Shown here piece after piece: positions 20,809-31,623 of a stretch of 64,000 nt of DNA. The DNA is taken from contig NZ_VMNK01000011.1 in NCBI RefSeq assembly GCF_007625155.1, positions 89,649 to 153,648 of the forward strand, given 5' to 3'. The position numbers and the translations under genes were made by a program. The notes below the pieces were generated by a model, which did no database searches, was not told where the DNA came from, and saw only the letters and a program-made list of their open reading frames with translations. The DNA comes from Denitromonas halophila (GTDB lineage Bacteria > Pseudomonadota > Gammaproteobacteria > Burkholderiales > Rhodocyclaceae). Every line of letters begins with the position of its first letter. Within the stretch, counting starts at the first letter, position 1.

Positions 20809-23676
20809 TCAACCGCAAGTCCCCACAGCCCCGCAGGCGGTGCAGAAGTCGCAGCCGTCCTTGCGGATCATGGAGTAGTTGCCGCATTCGGGGCACAGCG
20901 AGCCTTGCATGAGCTTGGGTTCGCTGTCGTCGCGCGGGGCTTCGAGCAGGCCCATTTCCTGGACCGGGTAGCCGCGCTCGTCGAGGACGCCGAGCATGGC
21001 GTAGCGGTGGATGATGAGCTGGCCGAGGTAGGCCACCGTCGAGGGGTAGTTCTGCTGCTTGCGCGAACCGGGCACGAAGGCCATGAAGTCGCCGAGCGGC
21101 TCGGGGTAGTTGAGCAGCTTGCGCAGTTTCATGCCGATCCAGGCCGGGTCCATGACGCGCATGTCGAGCGACAGGATGCGGCCGAGGCCGTCCAGGGCGC
21201 GCGGGTAGTTGCCCGACAGCCACATGGAGTAGGGGCGGGTGACGCCGTCGGGCAGGGTGATTTCCTTGATGCCGAGCACGAAGTCTTCGCCGGTGGCGGG
21301 GTTCTGGATGTCGACCGTCCAGGACAGCGTGCCGTCGGTGCCGGTTTTGGGCTCTTGCAGGCTGAACAGGGAGTCGAGCACCGGGGTGGGGCCTTCGACT
21401 TCAAGCGCACCGAGCTTTTCGCAGCGATAGCTCACTACCTGAGCGAAGGCGGCAACGGCGCCCGGCACCAGCTTTTTCTCGCCATGCGGGGGAAAGGCCA
21501 TTTCGAAGGACTTCTCGCCGATGGTGCGCGAGAGGGTTTCGAGCTTGAGTTTGAGCCAGCCGCGGTCGTTGGTGCGCATGTCCATCGACAGCGTTTTGGC
21601 GACAGCACCGAGGCCGCGCGGTTGGTCGGCACCATTGACCCATACTTCGAACGGGAAGCTGCCCTTGCCGTTGTTTTCCATGTGGCCGACGAACAGACCG
21701 AACTCACCTTGCGGGGTGGACAGCATGTAGGTCCAGGCGGCGTTGCCGTCGGGCAGCTCGGGGCGACCCGGCCAGCGCAGGGACGACAGCACCGGGGCGG
21801 GCAGGCTCTTGATGGAGAGGCGCCGGTTGGCGTCGGTGATTTCGACGTCGTGCGGGGCTTTCTTTTCGCTGCTCGGGGTGACCGACAGGACGGAACCCAG
21901 CACCGAGTTGGGGCGATAGGTGGCCAGGCCTTTGAGGCCGGCTTTCCAGGCTTCGACATAGAGGTGTTCGAAGTCGGCGTAGGGGTAGTCGGCCGGCACG
22001 TTCACCGTCTTGGAGATGGAGGTGTCGATGTAGGGTGCGACCGCGGCGACCATGTCTTTGTGCGCTTTGGCGGAGATTTCCAGCGCGGTGACGAAGGCCT
22101 TGGGCAGCTTGTCGACATCGCCGCCGATGTGCTTGTACAGGCGCCATGCGTAGTCTTCGACGGCGTATTCCTTGAAGGTGCCGTCGGCCATCCGCTTGCG
22201 GCGGGTGTAGGTGTAGGAGAAGGGCGGCTCGATGCCGTTGGAGGCGTTGTCGGCAAAGGCGAGCGAAATGGTGCCGGTGGGGGCGATCGACAGCAGGTGC
22301 GAGTTGCGGATACCGTGCTTGCGGATCTCGTCCTTCACTTTGGTGGGCAGGCGCGAGGCGAAGTTGCCGCCCGACAGATACAGGTCGGCATTGAACAGCT
22401 TGAAGGCGCCGCGCTCCTTGGCCAGCTCGACCGAGGCCAGGTAGGCCTGATCGCGCATGAACTCGGAGATGCGGGTGGCCATGGCGCAGGCTTCGCGGGT
22501 GTCGTAGCGCAGGCCGAGCATGGCCAGGGTGTTGCCCAGACCGGTAAAGCCGAGACCAACGCGGCGCTTGGACTGGGCTTCTTCATGCTGCTGCTGGAGC
22601 GGCCAGTGGGTGGCTTCGAGCACGTTGTCGAGCATGCGGGTGGAGATGGCCACGACTTTGCCGAAGCCGTCGAAGTCGAACTCGGCCTTGTCAGTCAGTG
22701 CGTTGTTGACGAAGGGCGTGAGGTTGATCGAACCCAGGCAGCAGCAGCCGTAGGGCGGCAGCGGCTGTTCGGCGCAGGGGTTGGTGGCCTCGATGGTTTC
22801 GCAGTAGTACAGGTTGTTGTCGCGATTGATGCGGTCGAGGAACAGGATGCCCGGCTCGGCGTGGTCGTAGGTCGAGCGCATGACCTGTTCCCACAGCACG
22901 CGGGCGCGCACCTTGCGGTACACCCACTGGCCGTCTTCGCGCTGGTAGGCGCCGGCTTCCTTGATCTCTTCGGTCGGCTCGGCCTTGTGCGCCAGTTCCA
23001 CGTCGCCGTCGGCTTCGACGGCTTTCATGAAGTCGTCGGTCACGCCGAGCGAGATGTTGAAGTTGGTCAGGTCGCCTTCATCCTTGGCGTGGATGAATTC
23101 TTCGATGTCCGGGTGGTCGCAGCGCAGCACGCCCATCTGGGCGCCGCGGCGGGCACCAGCGGACTCGACCGTCTCGCAGGAGCGGTCAAACACGCGCATG
23201 TAGGACACGGGGCCCGAGGCGTTGGACTGCGTGCCCTTCACCAGCGCGCCCTTGGGGCGAATGCTGGAGAAGTCGTAGCCCACACCGCCACCGCGGCGCA
23301 TGGTTTCGGCAGCCTGGGCCAGCGCGGTGTAGATGCCGGGGCGGCCATCGACGGACTCGGTGACCGAGTCGCCCACCGGCTGCACGAAGCAGTTGATGAG
23401 TGTGGCTTGCAGGTTGGTGCCGGCGGCGGAGTTGATGCGCCCGGCCGGGATGAAGCCTTTTTCCTGGGCTTCGTAGAACTTGGCTTCCCAGTGGCCGCGT
23501 TTTTCTTCGGTCTCGATGCTGGCGAGCGCGCGGGCCACGCGGCGGCGAACCGCCTCGACGCTCTGCTCGTCGCCCTTGGCGTATTTTTCAATCAGCACTT
23601 CACCGGAAATCTCTTGCGCGATAAGCGTGGATGCGTCGGCGACGGCTTTTTTTGGTGTGGAGGTAGCCTTGCTCAT
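20809..23676 (-). CDS. nrdJ: ribonucleoside-diphosphate reductase, adenosylcobalamin-dependent (class II) type
   Basis: 955 residues. Reduces ribonucleotides to deoxyribonucleotides. The catalytic loop [14 protein letters not shown] (about residue 345), [20 protein letters not shown] (about 470) and the N-terminal [19 protein letters not shown] with the redox Cys are visible. The C-terminus has a cysteine-rich tail ([18 protein letters not shown] then CGAVGTCG) typical of long class II enzymes. No small radical subunit gene lies next to it, which supports the B12-dependent class, though this is an inference. The frame is open to 23757; the ATG at 23676 is chosen because GGGAAGAGA lies upstream and the N-terminus [10 protein letters not shown] is typical. 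Confidence 0.9.
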   Translation of the reverse strand: MSKATSTPKKAVADASTLIAQEISGEVLIEKYAKGDEQSVEAVRRRVARALASIETEEKRGHWEAKFYEAQEKGFIPAGRINSAAGTNLQATLINCFVQPVGDSVTESVDGRPGIYTALAQAAETMRRGGGVGYDFSSIRPKGALVKGTQSNASGPVSYMRVFDRSCETVESAGARRGAQMGVLRCDHPDIEEFIHAKDEGDLTNFNISLGVTDDFMKAVEADGDVELAHKAEPTEEIKEAGAYQREDGQWVYRKVRARVLWEQVMRSTYDHAEPGILFLDRINRDNNLYYCETIEATNPCAEQPLPPYGCCCLGSINLTPFVNNALTDKAEFDFDGFGKVVAISTRMLDNVLEATHWPLQQQHEEAQSKRRVGLGFTGLGNTLAMLGLRYDTREACAMATRISEFMRDQAYLASVELAKERGAFKLFNADLYLSGGNFASRLPTKVKDEIRKHGIRNSHLLSIAPTGTISLAFADNASNGIEPPFSYTYTRRKRMADGTFKEYAVEDYAWRLYKHIGGDVDKLPKAFVTALEISAKAHKDMVAAVAPYIDTSISKTVNVPADYPYADFEHLYVEAWKAGLKGLATYRPNSVLGSVLSVTPSSEKKAPHDVEITDANRRLSIKSLPAPVLSSLRWPGRPELPDGNAAWTYMLSTPQGEFGLFVGHMENNGKGSFPFEVWVNGADQPRGLGAVAKTLSMDMRTNDRGWLKLKLETLSRTIGEKSFEMAFPPHGEKKLVPGAVAAFAQVVSYRCEKLGALEVEGPTPVLDSLFSLQEPKTGTDGTLSWTVDIQNPATGEDFVLGIKEITLPDGVTRPYSMWLSGNYPRALDGLGRILSLDMRVMDPAWIGMKLRKLLNYPEPLGDFMAFVPGSRKQQNYPSTVAYLGQLIIHRYAMLGVLDERGYPVQEMGLLEAPRDDSEPKLMQGSLCPECGNYSMIRKDGCDFCTACGAVGTCG

Positions 23677-24103
23677 GTTGTTGTCTCTTCCCTCAAAGCG
23701 TGTTCGTGTCACGGTTAAAACGGCGTTCAGAATAACCGGAAGTTTCCGTAAACGCAAAGAATAAAAAATTCAATAAAAACAGTGACTTGATGTTTTCTGT
23801 TGTGCGTTAAATCTTTTGTCACATACTACATGTAGTAGTCCATGCGGCGCGCTTGTGCAAGGCAAAATCAATAAAAATCAGGCGTTTGGCGGGATGCCTT
23901 GATGTCGGCGTACAGCTTTTTTCGTGTGTTTCAGCCGATATGTCGGTGCCTTGTCGGCGGGCATCACAAAAATGCCGAATGTGAGTTTGCGCGGCTCAAG
24001 AATCGGCGGCACGGGTCGTTAAGGTCCGCAGAGGGCGATTCGTGTGTTTGTCGTGAACGCGCCGTCGCTCATTTTTTTGTTCGTCACAGACCGATCAATA
24101 AGA
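23677..24103. other. intergenic region between divergent nrdJ and HD-GYP genes
   Basis: 427 bases without a convincing gene. The part next to nrdJ (about 23700-23880) is conspicuously AT-rich and holds a NrdR-box-like palindrome at 23824-23837; nrdJ promoter elements are expected here. The part nearer the HD-GYP gene is GC-richer and shows nothing recognisable. No cobalamin riboswitch consensus was seen. Confidence 0.55.
23824..23837. promoter_or_regulatory. candidate NrdR box upstream of nrdJ
   Basis: A perfect 14-base palindrome TACTACATGTAGTA about 150 bases upstream of the nrdJ start. It agrees with the general NrdR-box pattern (ACACWATATATWGTGT) at roughly 11 of 16 positions. NrdR represses nrd genes in many bacteria and usually binds two boxes; a clear second copy was not found, so this is tentative. 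Confidence 0.4.
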
Positions 24104-25429
24104 ATGGCTCCTGAAGAACTGACAAAGGACGAAGCGGTTTCATACGTCAATGCCGACGCACTCAGCATTGGTCTATTTGTGTTTGTCGATTTGCCATGGT
24201 TCCGACACCCTTTTGCGTTTGATCGATTCAAGATCAAGACCGAAGGGCAGATCGCGCAGTTGCGTGAGCTGGGTGTCGAGCGGTTCCGGTTTGATCCCGC
24301 GCGCAGCGATGTGCCCGCGCCGGCATCGAGTGCTTCGTCCGATTCCATGCCACCGGCTGTTGCCGATGTCCCGGACGCGTCGGTACCGGACCCAGACGAA
24401 GCCGCCCGTCAGCGACGCCGCGAGCGACACGCCGCACGGCGGATGCGCATGGCTCGTGTTGATCGCGCATTTCTACAGACGGGCCGGACGGTACGCGAGG
24501 CCAACCGGAATCTGATTGCCCGACCCGCAGAGAGCCTGGCGGCGCTGAACGAAGTGTTTGGCGAGATGGCGTCGACACTGCTGGCCGCGCCGGAAATCAC
24601 CATTCATGCCATGGCGGATCGCATTGGCGGCGAAGAAACCTATAGCCACGAATTGAACACCGCGGTCATGAGTCTGTTGCTGGCGCGTCAGCTCGACGTG
24701 CCGGGTGAGCAAATGCAGCTGCTTGGCCTTGGCGCCATGTTGCACGATATTGGCTTGGCGGAGATTCCGGATCGTGTGGCCAAAAAGCGCGATGCACTGA
24801 CCCATGCGGAAGTCGAGTTGCGCAAGCTGCACTGCGAATACGGGGTCAAACGCGGCCACCAGATCGGCCTTCCGCCCGCGGTGCTGGCGGTGATTGGGCA
24901 ACACCACGAGGCGTGGGACGGCAGTGGCTATCCCAAAGGCGTGAGCGCGGATCGTATTCACCCGCTGGCGCGCATGGTGGCCTTGGTCAACGAGTACGAC
25001 GACCTGTGCAATCCGGCTGACGTCCAGCGTGTTTTGACGCCCTACGAGGCCTTGTCCATTCTGTTCACTCAGCGGCGTGGCCGTTTTGAGGGGCGCGTGC
25101 TGCAAGCACTCGTACGGCAGCTCGGGGTGTATCCGCCGGGCACGGTCGTTGCGCTGTCAGATGACCGCCTCGGCATGGTGGTGTCAGTCAATTCAAAAGC
25201 GCCTTTGCGCCCGGGGGTGATGCTGTATCAACCCGACATGCCCAAGGACGAGGCGGGTTTGCTGAATTTGTCGCAAGTGCCCGAGATCAACATTGCCAAG
25301 GCGATGCGCCCCGGCGATCTGCCACGGGCGGTGCACGACTACCTCAGCCCGCGAACCCGAATTGCCTATTTCTTTGATACGGAAGTCGATATCGACGCGG
25401 ATAGCACGAGCCTTCAGGAGGTCGCATGA
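24104..25429 (+). CDS. HD-GYP domain protein, probable cyclic-di-GMP phosphodiesterase
   Basis: 441 residues. An N-terminal DUF3391-like region (about 5-65: [20 protein letters not shown]) precedes an alanine/proline-rich linker and an HD-GYP domain (about 160-370). The metal-binding HD pair is in [13 protein letters not shown], and the signature [13 protein letters not shown] is complete. Members hydrolyse cyclic-di-GMP; activity is inferred from intact motifs. A GTG at 24044 would extend the protein by 20 residues; the ATG at 24104 is preferred by domain alignment, although its ribosome-binding site is weak. The stop overlaps the start of the kinase gene (ATGA). Confidence 0.88.
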   Translation: MAPEELTKDEAVSYVNADALSIGLFVFVDLPWFRHPFAFDRFKIKTEGQIAQLRELGVERFRFDPARSDVPAPASSASSDSMPPAVADVPDASVPDPDEAARQRRRERHAARRMRMARVDRAFLQTGRTVREANRNLIARPAESLAALNEVFGEMASTLLAAPEITIHAMADRIGGEETYSHELNTAVMSLLLARQLDVPGEQMQLLGLGAMLHDIGLAEIPDRVAKKRDALTHAEVELRKLHCEYGVKRGHQIGLPPAVLAVIGQHHEAWDGSGYPKGVSADRIHPLARMVALVNEYDDLCNPADVQRVLTPYEALSILFTQRRGRFEGRVLQALVRQLGVYPPGTVVALSDDRLGMVVSVNSKAPLRPGVMLYQPDMPKDEAGLLNLSQVPEINIAKAMRPGDLPRAVHDYLSPRTRIAYFFDTEVDIDADSTSLQEVA

Positions 25430-26916
25430 ATCGATCTGATGCCGACCTGATGCTCAGCGCCAGTTCGGATATGTTGTTGGTGATCAACGCGCAAACCCTG
25501 ACGGTAAGAAGCGCCAATCGTGCCGCAGCGGCGCGTCTTGGTTACTCGGTGAAGGCGCTGGCCGGCACACCGATCATTGCGCTGGCCCGAGGGTTGGCGG
25601 ATGTATGTTTCTGGAACGAGGTGCAGGCCGGTGGCGCCGGCAAACTGACCGATGCCGAAGGCCTGTATCAATGTGCTGACGGAAGTTCATTGGCTGTGGT
25701 GCAGAGCATCGCGCGCGCCGAGGACGCATTGGTTGTCCGGGCCCGTGAGGTCGATGCCGCACCGAACATCGATGCGCCCTTCGGCGACTCAAACGCTCAG
25801 CTGCGGGCAATTCTCGAGGCGAGCGCTGACGGCATTCTGATGCTTGACCGAGCCGGTGGCGTCGTCGGCATGAATCAGCGGCTGGCGCGCTTGTGGCCGA
25901 TTTCCGAGCAGTTGCTGCACGAACAGGATGACGCCGCCCTGCTCAAAGCCATGTGCGCTGCCATGAAAGACGACGGCTTGCGCCTCGGCGGACGCTTCGG
26001 TCAGTGCGATTCGTCGGACGAGACCTTCGATGTGTTCACGCTTAAGGATGGCCGCAGCTTTGAATGCGTTTCGCGTCCGGCGCGTCATCGCCATCAGGTG
26101 ATTGGTCGCGTGTTCTGCTTTTCCGACGCCACCTCTCGTCAACGGGCGGCGAGCGAACTGGTGCTGGCGCGGGATGCGGCCGAGGCGGCCAATCGCGCCA
26201 AGAGCGAATTTCTGGCGATGATGTCGCATGAAATCCGGACCCCGATGAACGGCATCATTGGCATGGCCAGCTTGCTCGAAGCGACAACGCTCGACGCCGA
26301 GCAGCGCACCTGCGTCGATACCGTGCGCAGCAGTGGCGAGGCCTTGCTGGCGATCATCGATGACATTCTGGATTACGCCAAGATCGACGCACGCAAGCTG
26401 ACCCTCACCGAAGCTCCGTTCTCGGTGCGCGACATGTTCGAGGTGCTGGGTCGGCTGTTTGCCAGCCAGGAGCGTGATGCCGGGGTGGTATTTGAGTACT
26501 CGGTGAGCGATGAGGTGCCCAGACGGCTGGTCGGAGATCTCGGGCGTTTGCGCCAGATTCTGATCAACCTGATTGGCAACGCCTTCAAGTTCACCCCGAC
26601 CGGCAAGATCTCGGTGACTGCGGGCCGCGCCCCGTCAATGCTCGGCGATCACGTCGGGACTTTCCGTCTGGCGGTAGACGTGAGCGACACCGGCATCGGT
26701 ATCGCACCCAGCGATCAGCGTCTGATCTTTACGCCGTTCTCACAGGTCGACATGTCCTCAACCCGGCCGCAGGGCGGCACCGGACTCGGACTGCCCATTT
26801 GTCGCATGCTGTGCGAGTTGATGAACGGTCAGATCGAAGTGGATAGTGTGGTCGGCAAGGGGGCCCGTTTTTCCTTCAGCGTCTGCCTCAAACAAGAAGC
26901 ACCTGTGTCTGATTGA
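25426..26916 (+). CDS. PAS-containing histidine kinase
   Basis: 496 residues, no membrane segment or signal peptide, so cytoplasmic. Two PAS-like sensor regions (about 5-110 and 120-240) precede HisKA (phospho-accepting His in [12 protein letters not shown] at about 268) and HATPase_C (N box [14 protein letters not shown]1 [21 protein letters not shown]2 GGTGLGLPI). It ends without a receiver domain. Translationally coupled to the HD-GYP gene by a four-base overlap, suggesting a joint signalling role; no separate response regulator is seen next to it. The hox operon begins 88 bases downstream; whether the kinase responds to hydrogen is unknown. Confidence 0.88.
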   Translation: MNRSDADLMLSASSDMLLVINAQTLTVRSANRAAAARLGYSVKALAGTPIIALARGLADVCFWNEVQAGGAGKLTDAEGLYQCADGSSLAVVQSIARAEDALVVRAREVDAAPNIDAPFGDSNAQLRAILEASADGILMLDRAGGVVGMNQRLARLWPISEQLLHEQDDAALLKAMCAAMKDDGLRLGGRFGQCDSSDETFDVFTLKDGRSFECVSRPARHRHQVIGRVFCFSDATSRQRAASELVLARDAAEAANRAKSEFLAMMSHEIRTPMNGIIGMASLLEATTLDAEQRTCVDTVRSSGEALLAIIDDILDYAKIDARKLTLTEAPFSVRDMFEVLGRLFASQERDAGVVFEYSVSDEVPRRLVGDLGRLRQILINLIGNAFKFTPTGKISVTAGRAPSMLGDHVGTFRLAVDVSDTGIGIAPSDQRLIFTPFSQVDMSSTRPQGGTGLGLPICRMLCELMNGQIEVDSVVGKGARFSFSVCLKQEAPVSD

Positions 26917-27004
26917 CCCTTGAGTGCCCGGTTTTGCGCGGGGTCAACGAATGTCATGGCGCTGGGGTGCACCATGAAGTCTACGATGTCGCGAGGATTT
27001 TTTT

Positions 27005-28810
27005 ATGGCCTTGGGAGCGTGGGCTCAGCGCGTCGACGAAACGCTGACGCGATTCGGCAGACGACCTGAGTACCTCCTGCAGATGCTGATCGCACTGCAG
27101 GAACATGAAAACTGGTTGCCACCGGAGGCGCTCACCGCCCTGGCCGCGGCCCTGGATCTGCCGCGCGCCCGCGTGGAGGGGGTTGTCGGCTTTTACAGCT
27201 TTCTGCATGCCGAGCCCGTCGGACAGTACCGTTTGCTGTTCTCCGACAACATCATCGATCGCATGTGCGGCAGCGAAGCCTTGATGGCGCGGCTGTGCCA
27301 TAGCCTGTGGCTGGCGCCGGGGCAGGTGTCCGAAGACGGATTGGCCAGTGTCGATGTCACCTCGTGCACCGGCCTGGGCGATCAGGGGCCGGCGATGCTG
27401 GTCAATGGCCGCGCGATCGCCGCACTGAACGAAGACCGCATCGACATCATTTGCGAGCTCATCCGTCAGAAGCTTGCCCTCGACGCCTGGCCCGTCGAGC
27501 TGTTCCAGTTCGAAAACACAATTCAGCAGCGCGATGCGTTGCTGTCCTGTACGGCACTGCCGGGCGATGCCTTGCGGGCGGCTATCGCGATGGGGCGTGA
27601 CGCGTGGTTGAGTCAGATGCAGGCCTCGCGTTTGCGCGGGCGCGGTGGGGCGGGCTTTACGACGGCGGTCAAATGGCTGGCCTGCCGCGACGCGCCCACG
27701 GTGGAAAAGATCGTGGTGTGCAACGCCGATGAAGGCGAGCCCGGCACCTTCAAGGATCGTGTGTTGCTTGATGCGCATGCCGATCTCGTGTTCGAAGGCA
27801 TGACGCTGGCGGCGTGGGCCGTGGGCGCGCGGCGCGGCTTTCTGTACTTGCGTGGCGAATATCTCAATCTGCGCCCGGCGCTTGAAGCCACACTCGCCCG
27901 GCGACGTGCTGAGGGTTGGCTGGGTGCGTCAATTGGCGGCGTGGCCGGATTCGACTTCGATATCGAAATTCACCTCGGCGCGGGCGCCTATGTCTGCGGC
28001 GAAGAAACCGCCTTGCTCGAATCGCTCGAAGGCAAGCGCGGCACGCCGCGCATCCGCCCGCCGTTCCCGGTCACGCACGGCTATCTTGGCCTGCCGACCG
28101 TGGTGAACAACGTCGAGACGCTGGCCAAATGCTGCCTGATCGCGCTGCACGGCGGTGCCGCGTTTGCGGCCACCGGCACGGCGCAATCGGCGGGCACCAA
28201 GCTGCTGTCGGTGTCGGGCGATTGCGCGCGGCCGGGCATCTACGAATTCCCCTTTGGCGTGACGGTGCGTCAGGTGCTCGACGCCTGTGGCGCGAGCGAT
28301 ACGCTGGCGGTGCAGGTGGGTGGCGCGGCTGGCATCACCTTGGCACCCTACGAGTTCGGTCGCCGTGTGGCCTTTGAAGATGTACCCACCGCCGGTGCCT
28401 TCATGGTATTCAACGACACCCGCGACATGTTCGAGGTGGCGCACAACTTCGTGCGCTTCTTTGCGCATGAGTCCTGTGGCTTCTGTACGCCGTGCCGGGT
28501 GGGCACGTCCTTGCTCGCGGGCACGCTGGACAAGCTCGCCGAGGGCAAGGGCAGCCCGGCCGACCTGCTCGAAATCGAAGACCTCGACCGCTTGCTCAAG
28601 CAGGCCAGCCACTGCGGCCTGGGCAGCGCGGCGCCCAATCCGGTGATCGACGGCCTGCAGAAGTTTCGGCCGGCGTATGAGCGCCATCTGATGCATGCTG
28701 ACTTTTCGCCCGCGTTTGATCTCGATGGTGCGCTGCGCCGTGCGCGGCAGATTACTGGTCGCGATGACGCCGGCGCGCATTTGCCGCAACAACCGGAGGC
28801 GAGCCGATGA
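27005..28810 (+). CDS. hoxF: NAD-reducing hydrogenase, diaphorase subunit HoxF
   Basis: 601 residues, the size of HoxF in the soluble hydrogenase of Cupriavidus necator. An N-terminal NuoE-like domain (about 1-165) is fused to a NuoF-like domain: FMN site LRGRGGAGFTTAVKW (about 207), NAD site CNADEGEPGTFKDR (about 239), GAGAYVCGEETALLESLEGK (about 325) and the [4Fe-4S] motif SCGFCTPCRVG plus a distal SHCGLG. In the NuoE-like domain the second cysteine of the usual C-x3-C is replaced (SCTGLGDQ), so its [2Fe-2S] cluster may be missing, as I recall for C. necator HoxF. First gene of hoxFUYHW; the next gene overlaps by four bases. Ribosome-binding site GAGGA lies 7-8 bases before the ATG. Confidence 0.93.
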   Translation: MALGAWAQRVDETLTRFGRRPEYLLQMLIALQEHENWLPPEALTALAAALDLPRARVEGVVGFYSFLHAEPVGQYRLLFSDNIIDRMCGSEALMARLCHSLWLAPGQVSEDGLASVDVTSCTGLGDQGPAMLVNGRAIAALNEDRIDIICELIRQKLALDAWPVELFQFENTIQQRDALLSCTALPGDALRAAIAMGRDAWLSQMQASRLRGRGGAGFTTAVKWLACRDAPTVEKIVVCNADEGEPGTFKDRVLLDAHADLVFEGMTLAAWAVGARRGFLYLRGEYLNLRPALEATLARRRAEGWLGASIGGVAGFDFDIEIHLGAGAYVCGEETALLESLEGKRGTPRIRPPFPVTHGYLGLPTVVNNVETLAKCCLIALHGGAAFAATGTAQSAGTKLLSVSGDCARPGIYEFPFGVTVRQVLDACGASDTLAVQVGGAAGITLAPYEFGRRVAFEDVPTAGAFMVFNDTRDMFEVAHNFVRFFAHESCGFCTPCRVGTSLLAGTLDKLAEGKGSPADLLEIEDLDRLLKQASHCGLGSAAPNPVIDGLQKFRPAYERHLMHADFSPAFDLDGALRRARQITGRDDAGAHLPQQPEASR

Positions 28811-29523
28811 GCCGGTCGACCTTTCTGCTGGACGGCCAGAGCGTGCCTTTCGACGACGGCCAGATGATTCTCGAAGCCGCACGGGCGGCGGGGCGCTACA
28901 TCCCGCACCTGTGCTGGCACCCGGACTTTCCGCCGCATGGCAGCTGCAAGCTGTGCGTGGTCAAGGTGGCCGGCCGGCATGTGTCGGCCTGTGCCACGCC
29001 AGCGCGCGCCGGGGCGGAAGTTGAAAGCGATACGCCGGAAATCAACACCGAGCGGCGCACCTTGCTGCAGATGCTGTTTGTCGAAGGCAATCATTTCTGC
29101 CCGGCCTGCGAAAAGAGCGGCGACTGCCAGCTCCAGGCTATGGCCTACGATCTGGAAATGACCACGCCGCGGTTTCGTCATTTCTTTCCGGATCGGCCGG
29201 TCGACGCCTCGCACCCGGAGGTCTTGCTCGACTTCAATCGCTGCATCTATTGCGAGCTGTGCGTGCGCGCCTCGCGCGAGCAGGACGGCAAAGCGGTGTT
29301 TGCGCTGACCGGACGGGGGATCAACAAGAAGCTCGCGGTCAATGCCGAATCCGGGCGCCTGGCCGATACCGACTTTGCGGCCGACGACAAGGCCGCCCGC
29401 ATCTGCCCGGTGGGCGTCATTCTCAAGAAGCGGGTGGGGTTTGCCGTGCCGATCGGCGAACGCACCTATGATCGCGCGCCGCTGCACGAGGTGGCTTTGC
29501 CGAAGTCGGAGGGCGACACATGA
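28807..29523 (+). CDS. hoxU: NAD-reducing hydrogenase, electron-transfer subunit HoxU
   Basis: 238 residues, homologous to the N-terminal part of NuoG. Visible clusters: a plant-type [2Fe-2S] set (CWHPDFPPHGSCKLC and a later C), the His-Cys3 [4Fe-4S] motif (HFCPACEKSGDCQLQAMAY), and one further [4Fe-4S] set (CIYCELC with a distal ICPVG). It carries electrons between the HoxYH hydrogenase and the HoxF flavin. ATG overlaps the hoxF stop by four bases. Confidence 0.93.
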   Translation: MSRSTFLLDGQSVPFDDGQMILEAARAAGRYIPHLCWHPDFPPHGSCKLCVVKVAGRHVSACATPARAGAEVESDTPEINTERRTLLQMLFVEGNHFCPACEKSGDCQLQAMAYDLEMTTPRFRHFFPDRPVDASHPEVLLDFNRCIYCELCVRASREQDGKAVFALTGRGINKKLAVNAESGRLADTDFAADDKAARICPVGVILKKRVGFAVPIGERTYDRAPLHEVALPKSEGDT

Positions 29524-29602
29524 GCGCGCTCGCCCGGCCGCCCGAAAGGCGCGCGAACCTCCCCTGGGGAGGATGTCGCGTCAGCGGAAGGAGGCCTGTC
29601 CT

Positions 29603-30148
29603 GTGAGTCCCTCGCGCAAGCTCCGTGTGGCCACGGTGTCGCTGGCCGGCTGCTTCGGCTGTCACATGTCGCTGCTGGATATCGACGAGCATGTGTTCGC
29701 GCTGCTCGACAAGGTCGAGCTCGACCGCTCGCCGCTCACCGATCTCAAGACCTGCGGCCCCTGTGATATCGGTCTGGTCGAAGGCGGGGTGTGCAACTCG
29801 GAGAATGTGCACGTGCTGCGCGAGTTCCGGGCGCAGTGCAAAACCCTGGTCGCCATGGGCGCTTGCGCGATCAATGGCGGCCTGCCAGCGCAGCGCAACC
29901 ACCTGGATGTCGGTCAGTGTTTGAGTGCGGTGTTTCAGTCCCGCCCCGGTATGGACACCGCCGAGGTGCCCGATGATCCCGAGTTGCCGCTGCCGCTGGA
30001 CAAGGTGCATCCGATTCACGAGGTGGTGCGGGTCGATTACTTTCTGCCCGGCTGCCCGCCTTCGGGGGAAGCCATCTGGCAGTTCATCTCCGATCTGCTG
30101 GCCGGACGCACCCCGCGGGTGAGCTATCCGCTGCTGCATTTTGATTGA
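29603..30148 (+). CDS. hoxY: NAD-reducing hydrogenase small subunit HoxY
   Basis: 181 residues. Cysteine ligands of the proximal [4Fe-4S] cluster are visible in [33 protein letters not shown] and [13 protein letters not shown]. It pairs with HoxH to form the hydrogenase module. The frame is open far upstream, but the GTG at 29603 is chosen because AAGGAGG lies eight bases before it and the family N-terminus follows. It is separated from hoxU by 79 bases that contain a small CCTCCCCTGGGGAGG palindrome. Confidence 0.92.
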   Translation: MSPSRKLRVATVSLAGCFGCHMSLLDIDEHVFALLDKVELDRSPLTDLKTCGPCDIGLVEGGVCNSENVHVLREFRAQCKTLVAMGACAINGGLPAQRNHLDVGQCLSAVFQSRPGMDTAEVPDDPELPLPLDKVHPIHEVVRVDYFLPGCPPSGEAIWQFISDLLAGRTPRVSYPLLHFD

Positions 30149-30150
30149 GA

Positions 30151-31623
30151 ATGCCGATGTCGTCTGATCTCGAAACCGCTGCCAATCGCGACATTCTGCG
30201 CCGGGTCGCCATTGATCCCATCTCTCGGGTCGAAGGCCACGGTAAGGTCACACTATTGCTCGATGAGGCCGGCAAGGTGCACGAAGCGCGGCTGCATATT
30301 GTCGAATTCCGTGGTTTTGAAGCCTTCATCGAAGGCCGGCCGTACTGGGAGATTCCGGTCATCGTGCAGCGCCTGTGCGGCATCTGTCCGGTCAGCCATC
30401 ATCTGGCGGCTGCCAAGGCGCTCGACTACGTGGTCGGCGCCGTGCCGGTGACGGCCACCGCCGACAAGATGCGCCGGCTGATGCATTACGGTCAGATCCT
30501 GCAAAGCCATGCGCTGCATTTTTTTCATCTGGCCTCGCCCGATCTGTTGTTCGGTTTCGATGCTCCGGTCGCTCAGCGCAATATCGCCGGCGTGATCGCC
30601 GCGCATCCCGACATCGCCCGCCAGGGCGTGGGCTTGCGTCGTTTCGGCCAGCAGGTGATCGCGGCGACGGCGGGCAAACGCATTCACGGCACGGCGGCGG
30701 TGCCGGGCGGCATCAATCGGCATCTGTCCGCGACCGATCGCGACGCGCTAACGGCCGAGGCCGACACCATGGTGGCGTGGTCGCAAGCCGCCGTGGCCTT
30801 GGTTCGCCGTCTGCATGAGGCCGATCCGGCGCTGTATGACCGCTTTGGCTGCGTGCCCTCGTCGCTGATGAGTCTGGTGCGGGCCGATGGCGCGATGGAG
30901 CTTTACGACGGGCAGTTGCGCCTGCGCAGCGCCGATGGCGAGATCTTGCGCGACGCGGTGCCGAGCCACGACTACATGGACTTCATCACCGAAGCGGTCA
31001 AGCCGTGGAGCTACATGAAGTTTCCGTATGTGACTGATCTCGGGCCTGAAGCGGGCTGGTACAAGGTGGGCCCGCTGGCGCGGGTGCAGAATTGCGATTT
31101 CATCCCGACACCGCTGGCCGAAGCCGAGCGACGGGCCTTCCGCGCCTACAGCGGCGGCGCGATCCAGCATGCGTCGCTGGCCTACCACTGGGCGCGCATG
31201 ATCGAAATGCTGCATGCGGCGGAGGTGATCCGCGACTTGCTGCCCGACCCGGATCTGACCGGTGGCGAGCGCATGGCGGCGGGGCCGCGAGCGGCCTCGG
31301 GTGTGGGCGTGATCGAAGCGCCGCGGGGCACCTTGATTCATCACTACTGGGTTGGCGACGACGACCTGGTGCGCTGGTGCAATCTGATCGTCTCGACCAC
31401 CCACAACAACGAAGCGATGAACCGCACGGTGCGCGAAGTGGCGCGGCGCGAGCTCAGCGGCCAGACACTCACCGAAGGCTTGCTCAACCACATCGAAGTG
31501 GCGATCCGGGCCTACGACCCCTGCCTGTCTTGCGCAACCCATGCGCTCGGCAAGATGCCGCTGGAGGTTCGCCTGCTTGATGCCGATGGCGCCTGCGTGG
31601 ACCAGAAGGTGCGAAACGGGTGA
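30151..31623 (+). CDS. hoxH: NAD-reducing hydrogenase large subunit HoxH
   Basis: 490 residues, [NiFe] catalytic subunit. The two pairs of nickel ligands are intact: [11 protein letters not shown] near residue 75 and [12 protein letters not shown] near the C-terminus. The residues after the last His form the C-terminal peptide removed by the maturation endopeptidase. The early motif RVEGHGK is also present. ATG candidates at 30151 and 30157 lie just after the hoxY stop; both have weak ribosome-binding sites, suggesting coupled translation. Oxidises hydrogen reversibly with NAD as partner. Confidence 0.93.
   Translation: MPMSSDLETAANRDILRRVAIDPISRVEGHGKVTLLLDEAGKVHEARLHIVEFRGFEAFIEGRPYWEIPVIVQRLCGICPVSHHLAAAKALDYVVGAVPVTATADKMRRLMHYGQILQSHALHFFHLASPDLLFGFDAPVAQRNIAGVIAAHPDIARQGVGLRRFGQQVIAATAGKRIHGTAAVPGGINRHLSATDRDALTAEADTMVAWSQAAVALVRRLHEADPALYDRFGCVPSSLMSLVRADGAMELYDGQLRLRSADGEILRDAVPSHDYMDFITEAVKPWSYMKFPYVTDLGPEAGWYKVGPLARVQNCDFIPTPLAEAERRAFRAYSGGAIQHASLAYHWARMIEMLHAAEVIRDLLPDPDLTGGERMAAGPRAASGVGVIEAPRGTLIHHYWVGDDDLVRWCNLIVSTTHNNEAMNRTVREVARRELSGQTLTEGLLNHIEVAIRAYDPCLSCATHALGKMPLEVRLLDADGACVDQKVRNG

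Noticed and set aside
20743..23718. A 991-codon open frame on the plus strand opposite nrdJ
   Set aside because: Composition (Gly, Val, His, Gln repeats) is that of an antisense frame; nrdJ has intact catalytic motifs on the other strand.
26957..26971. Sigma-54-like promoter before hoxF (TGGCGCTGGGGTGCA)
   Set aside because: The distance between the GG and GC elements is nine instead of ten bases, so it does not meet the -24/-12 rule; a one-base-off match is weak evidence.
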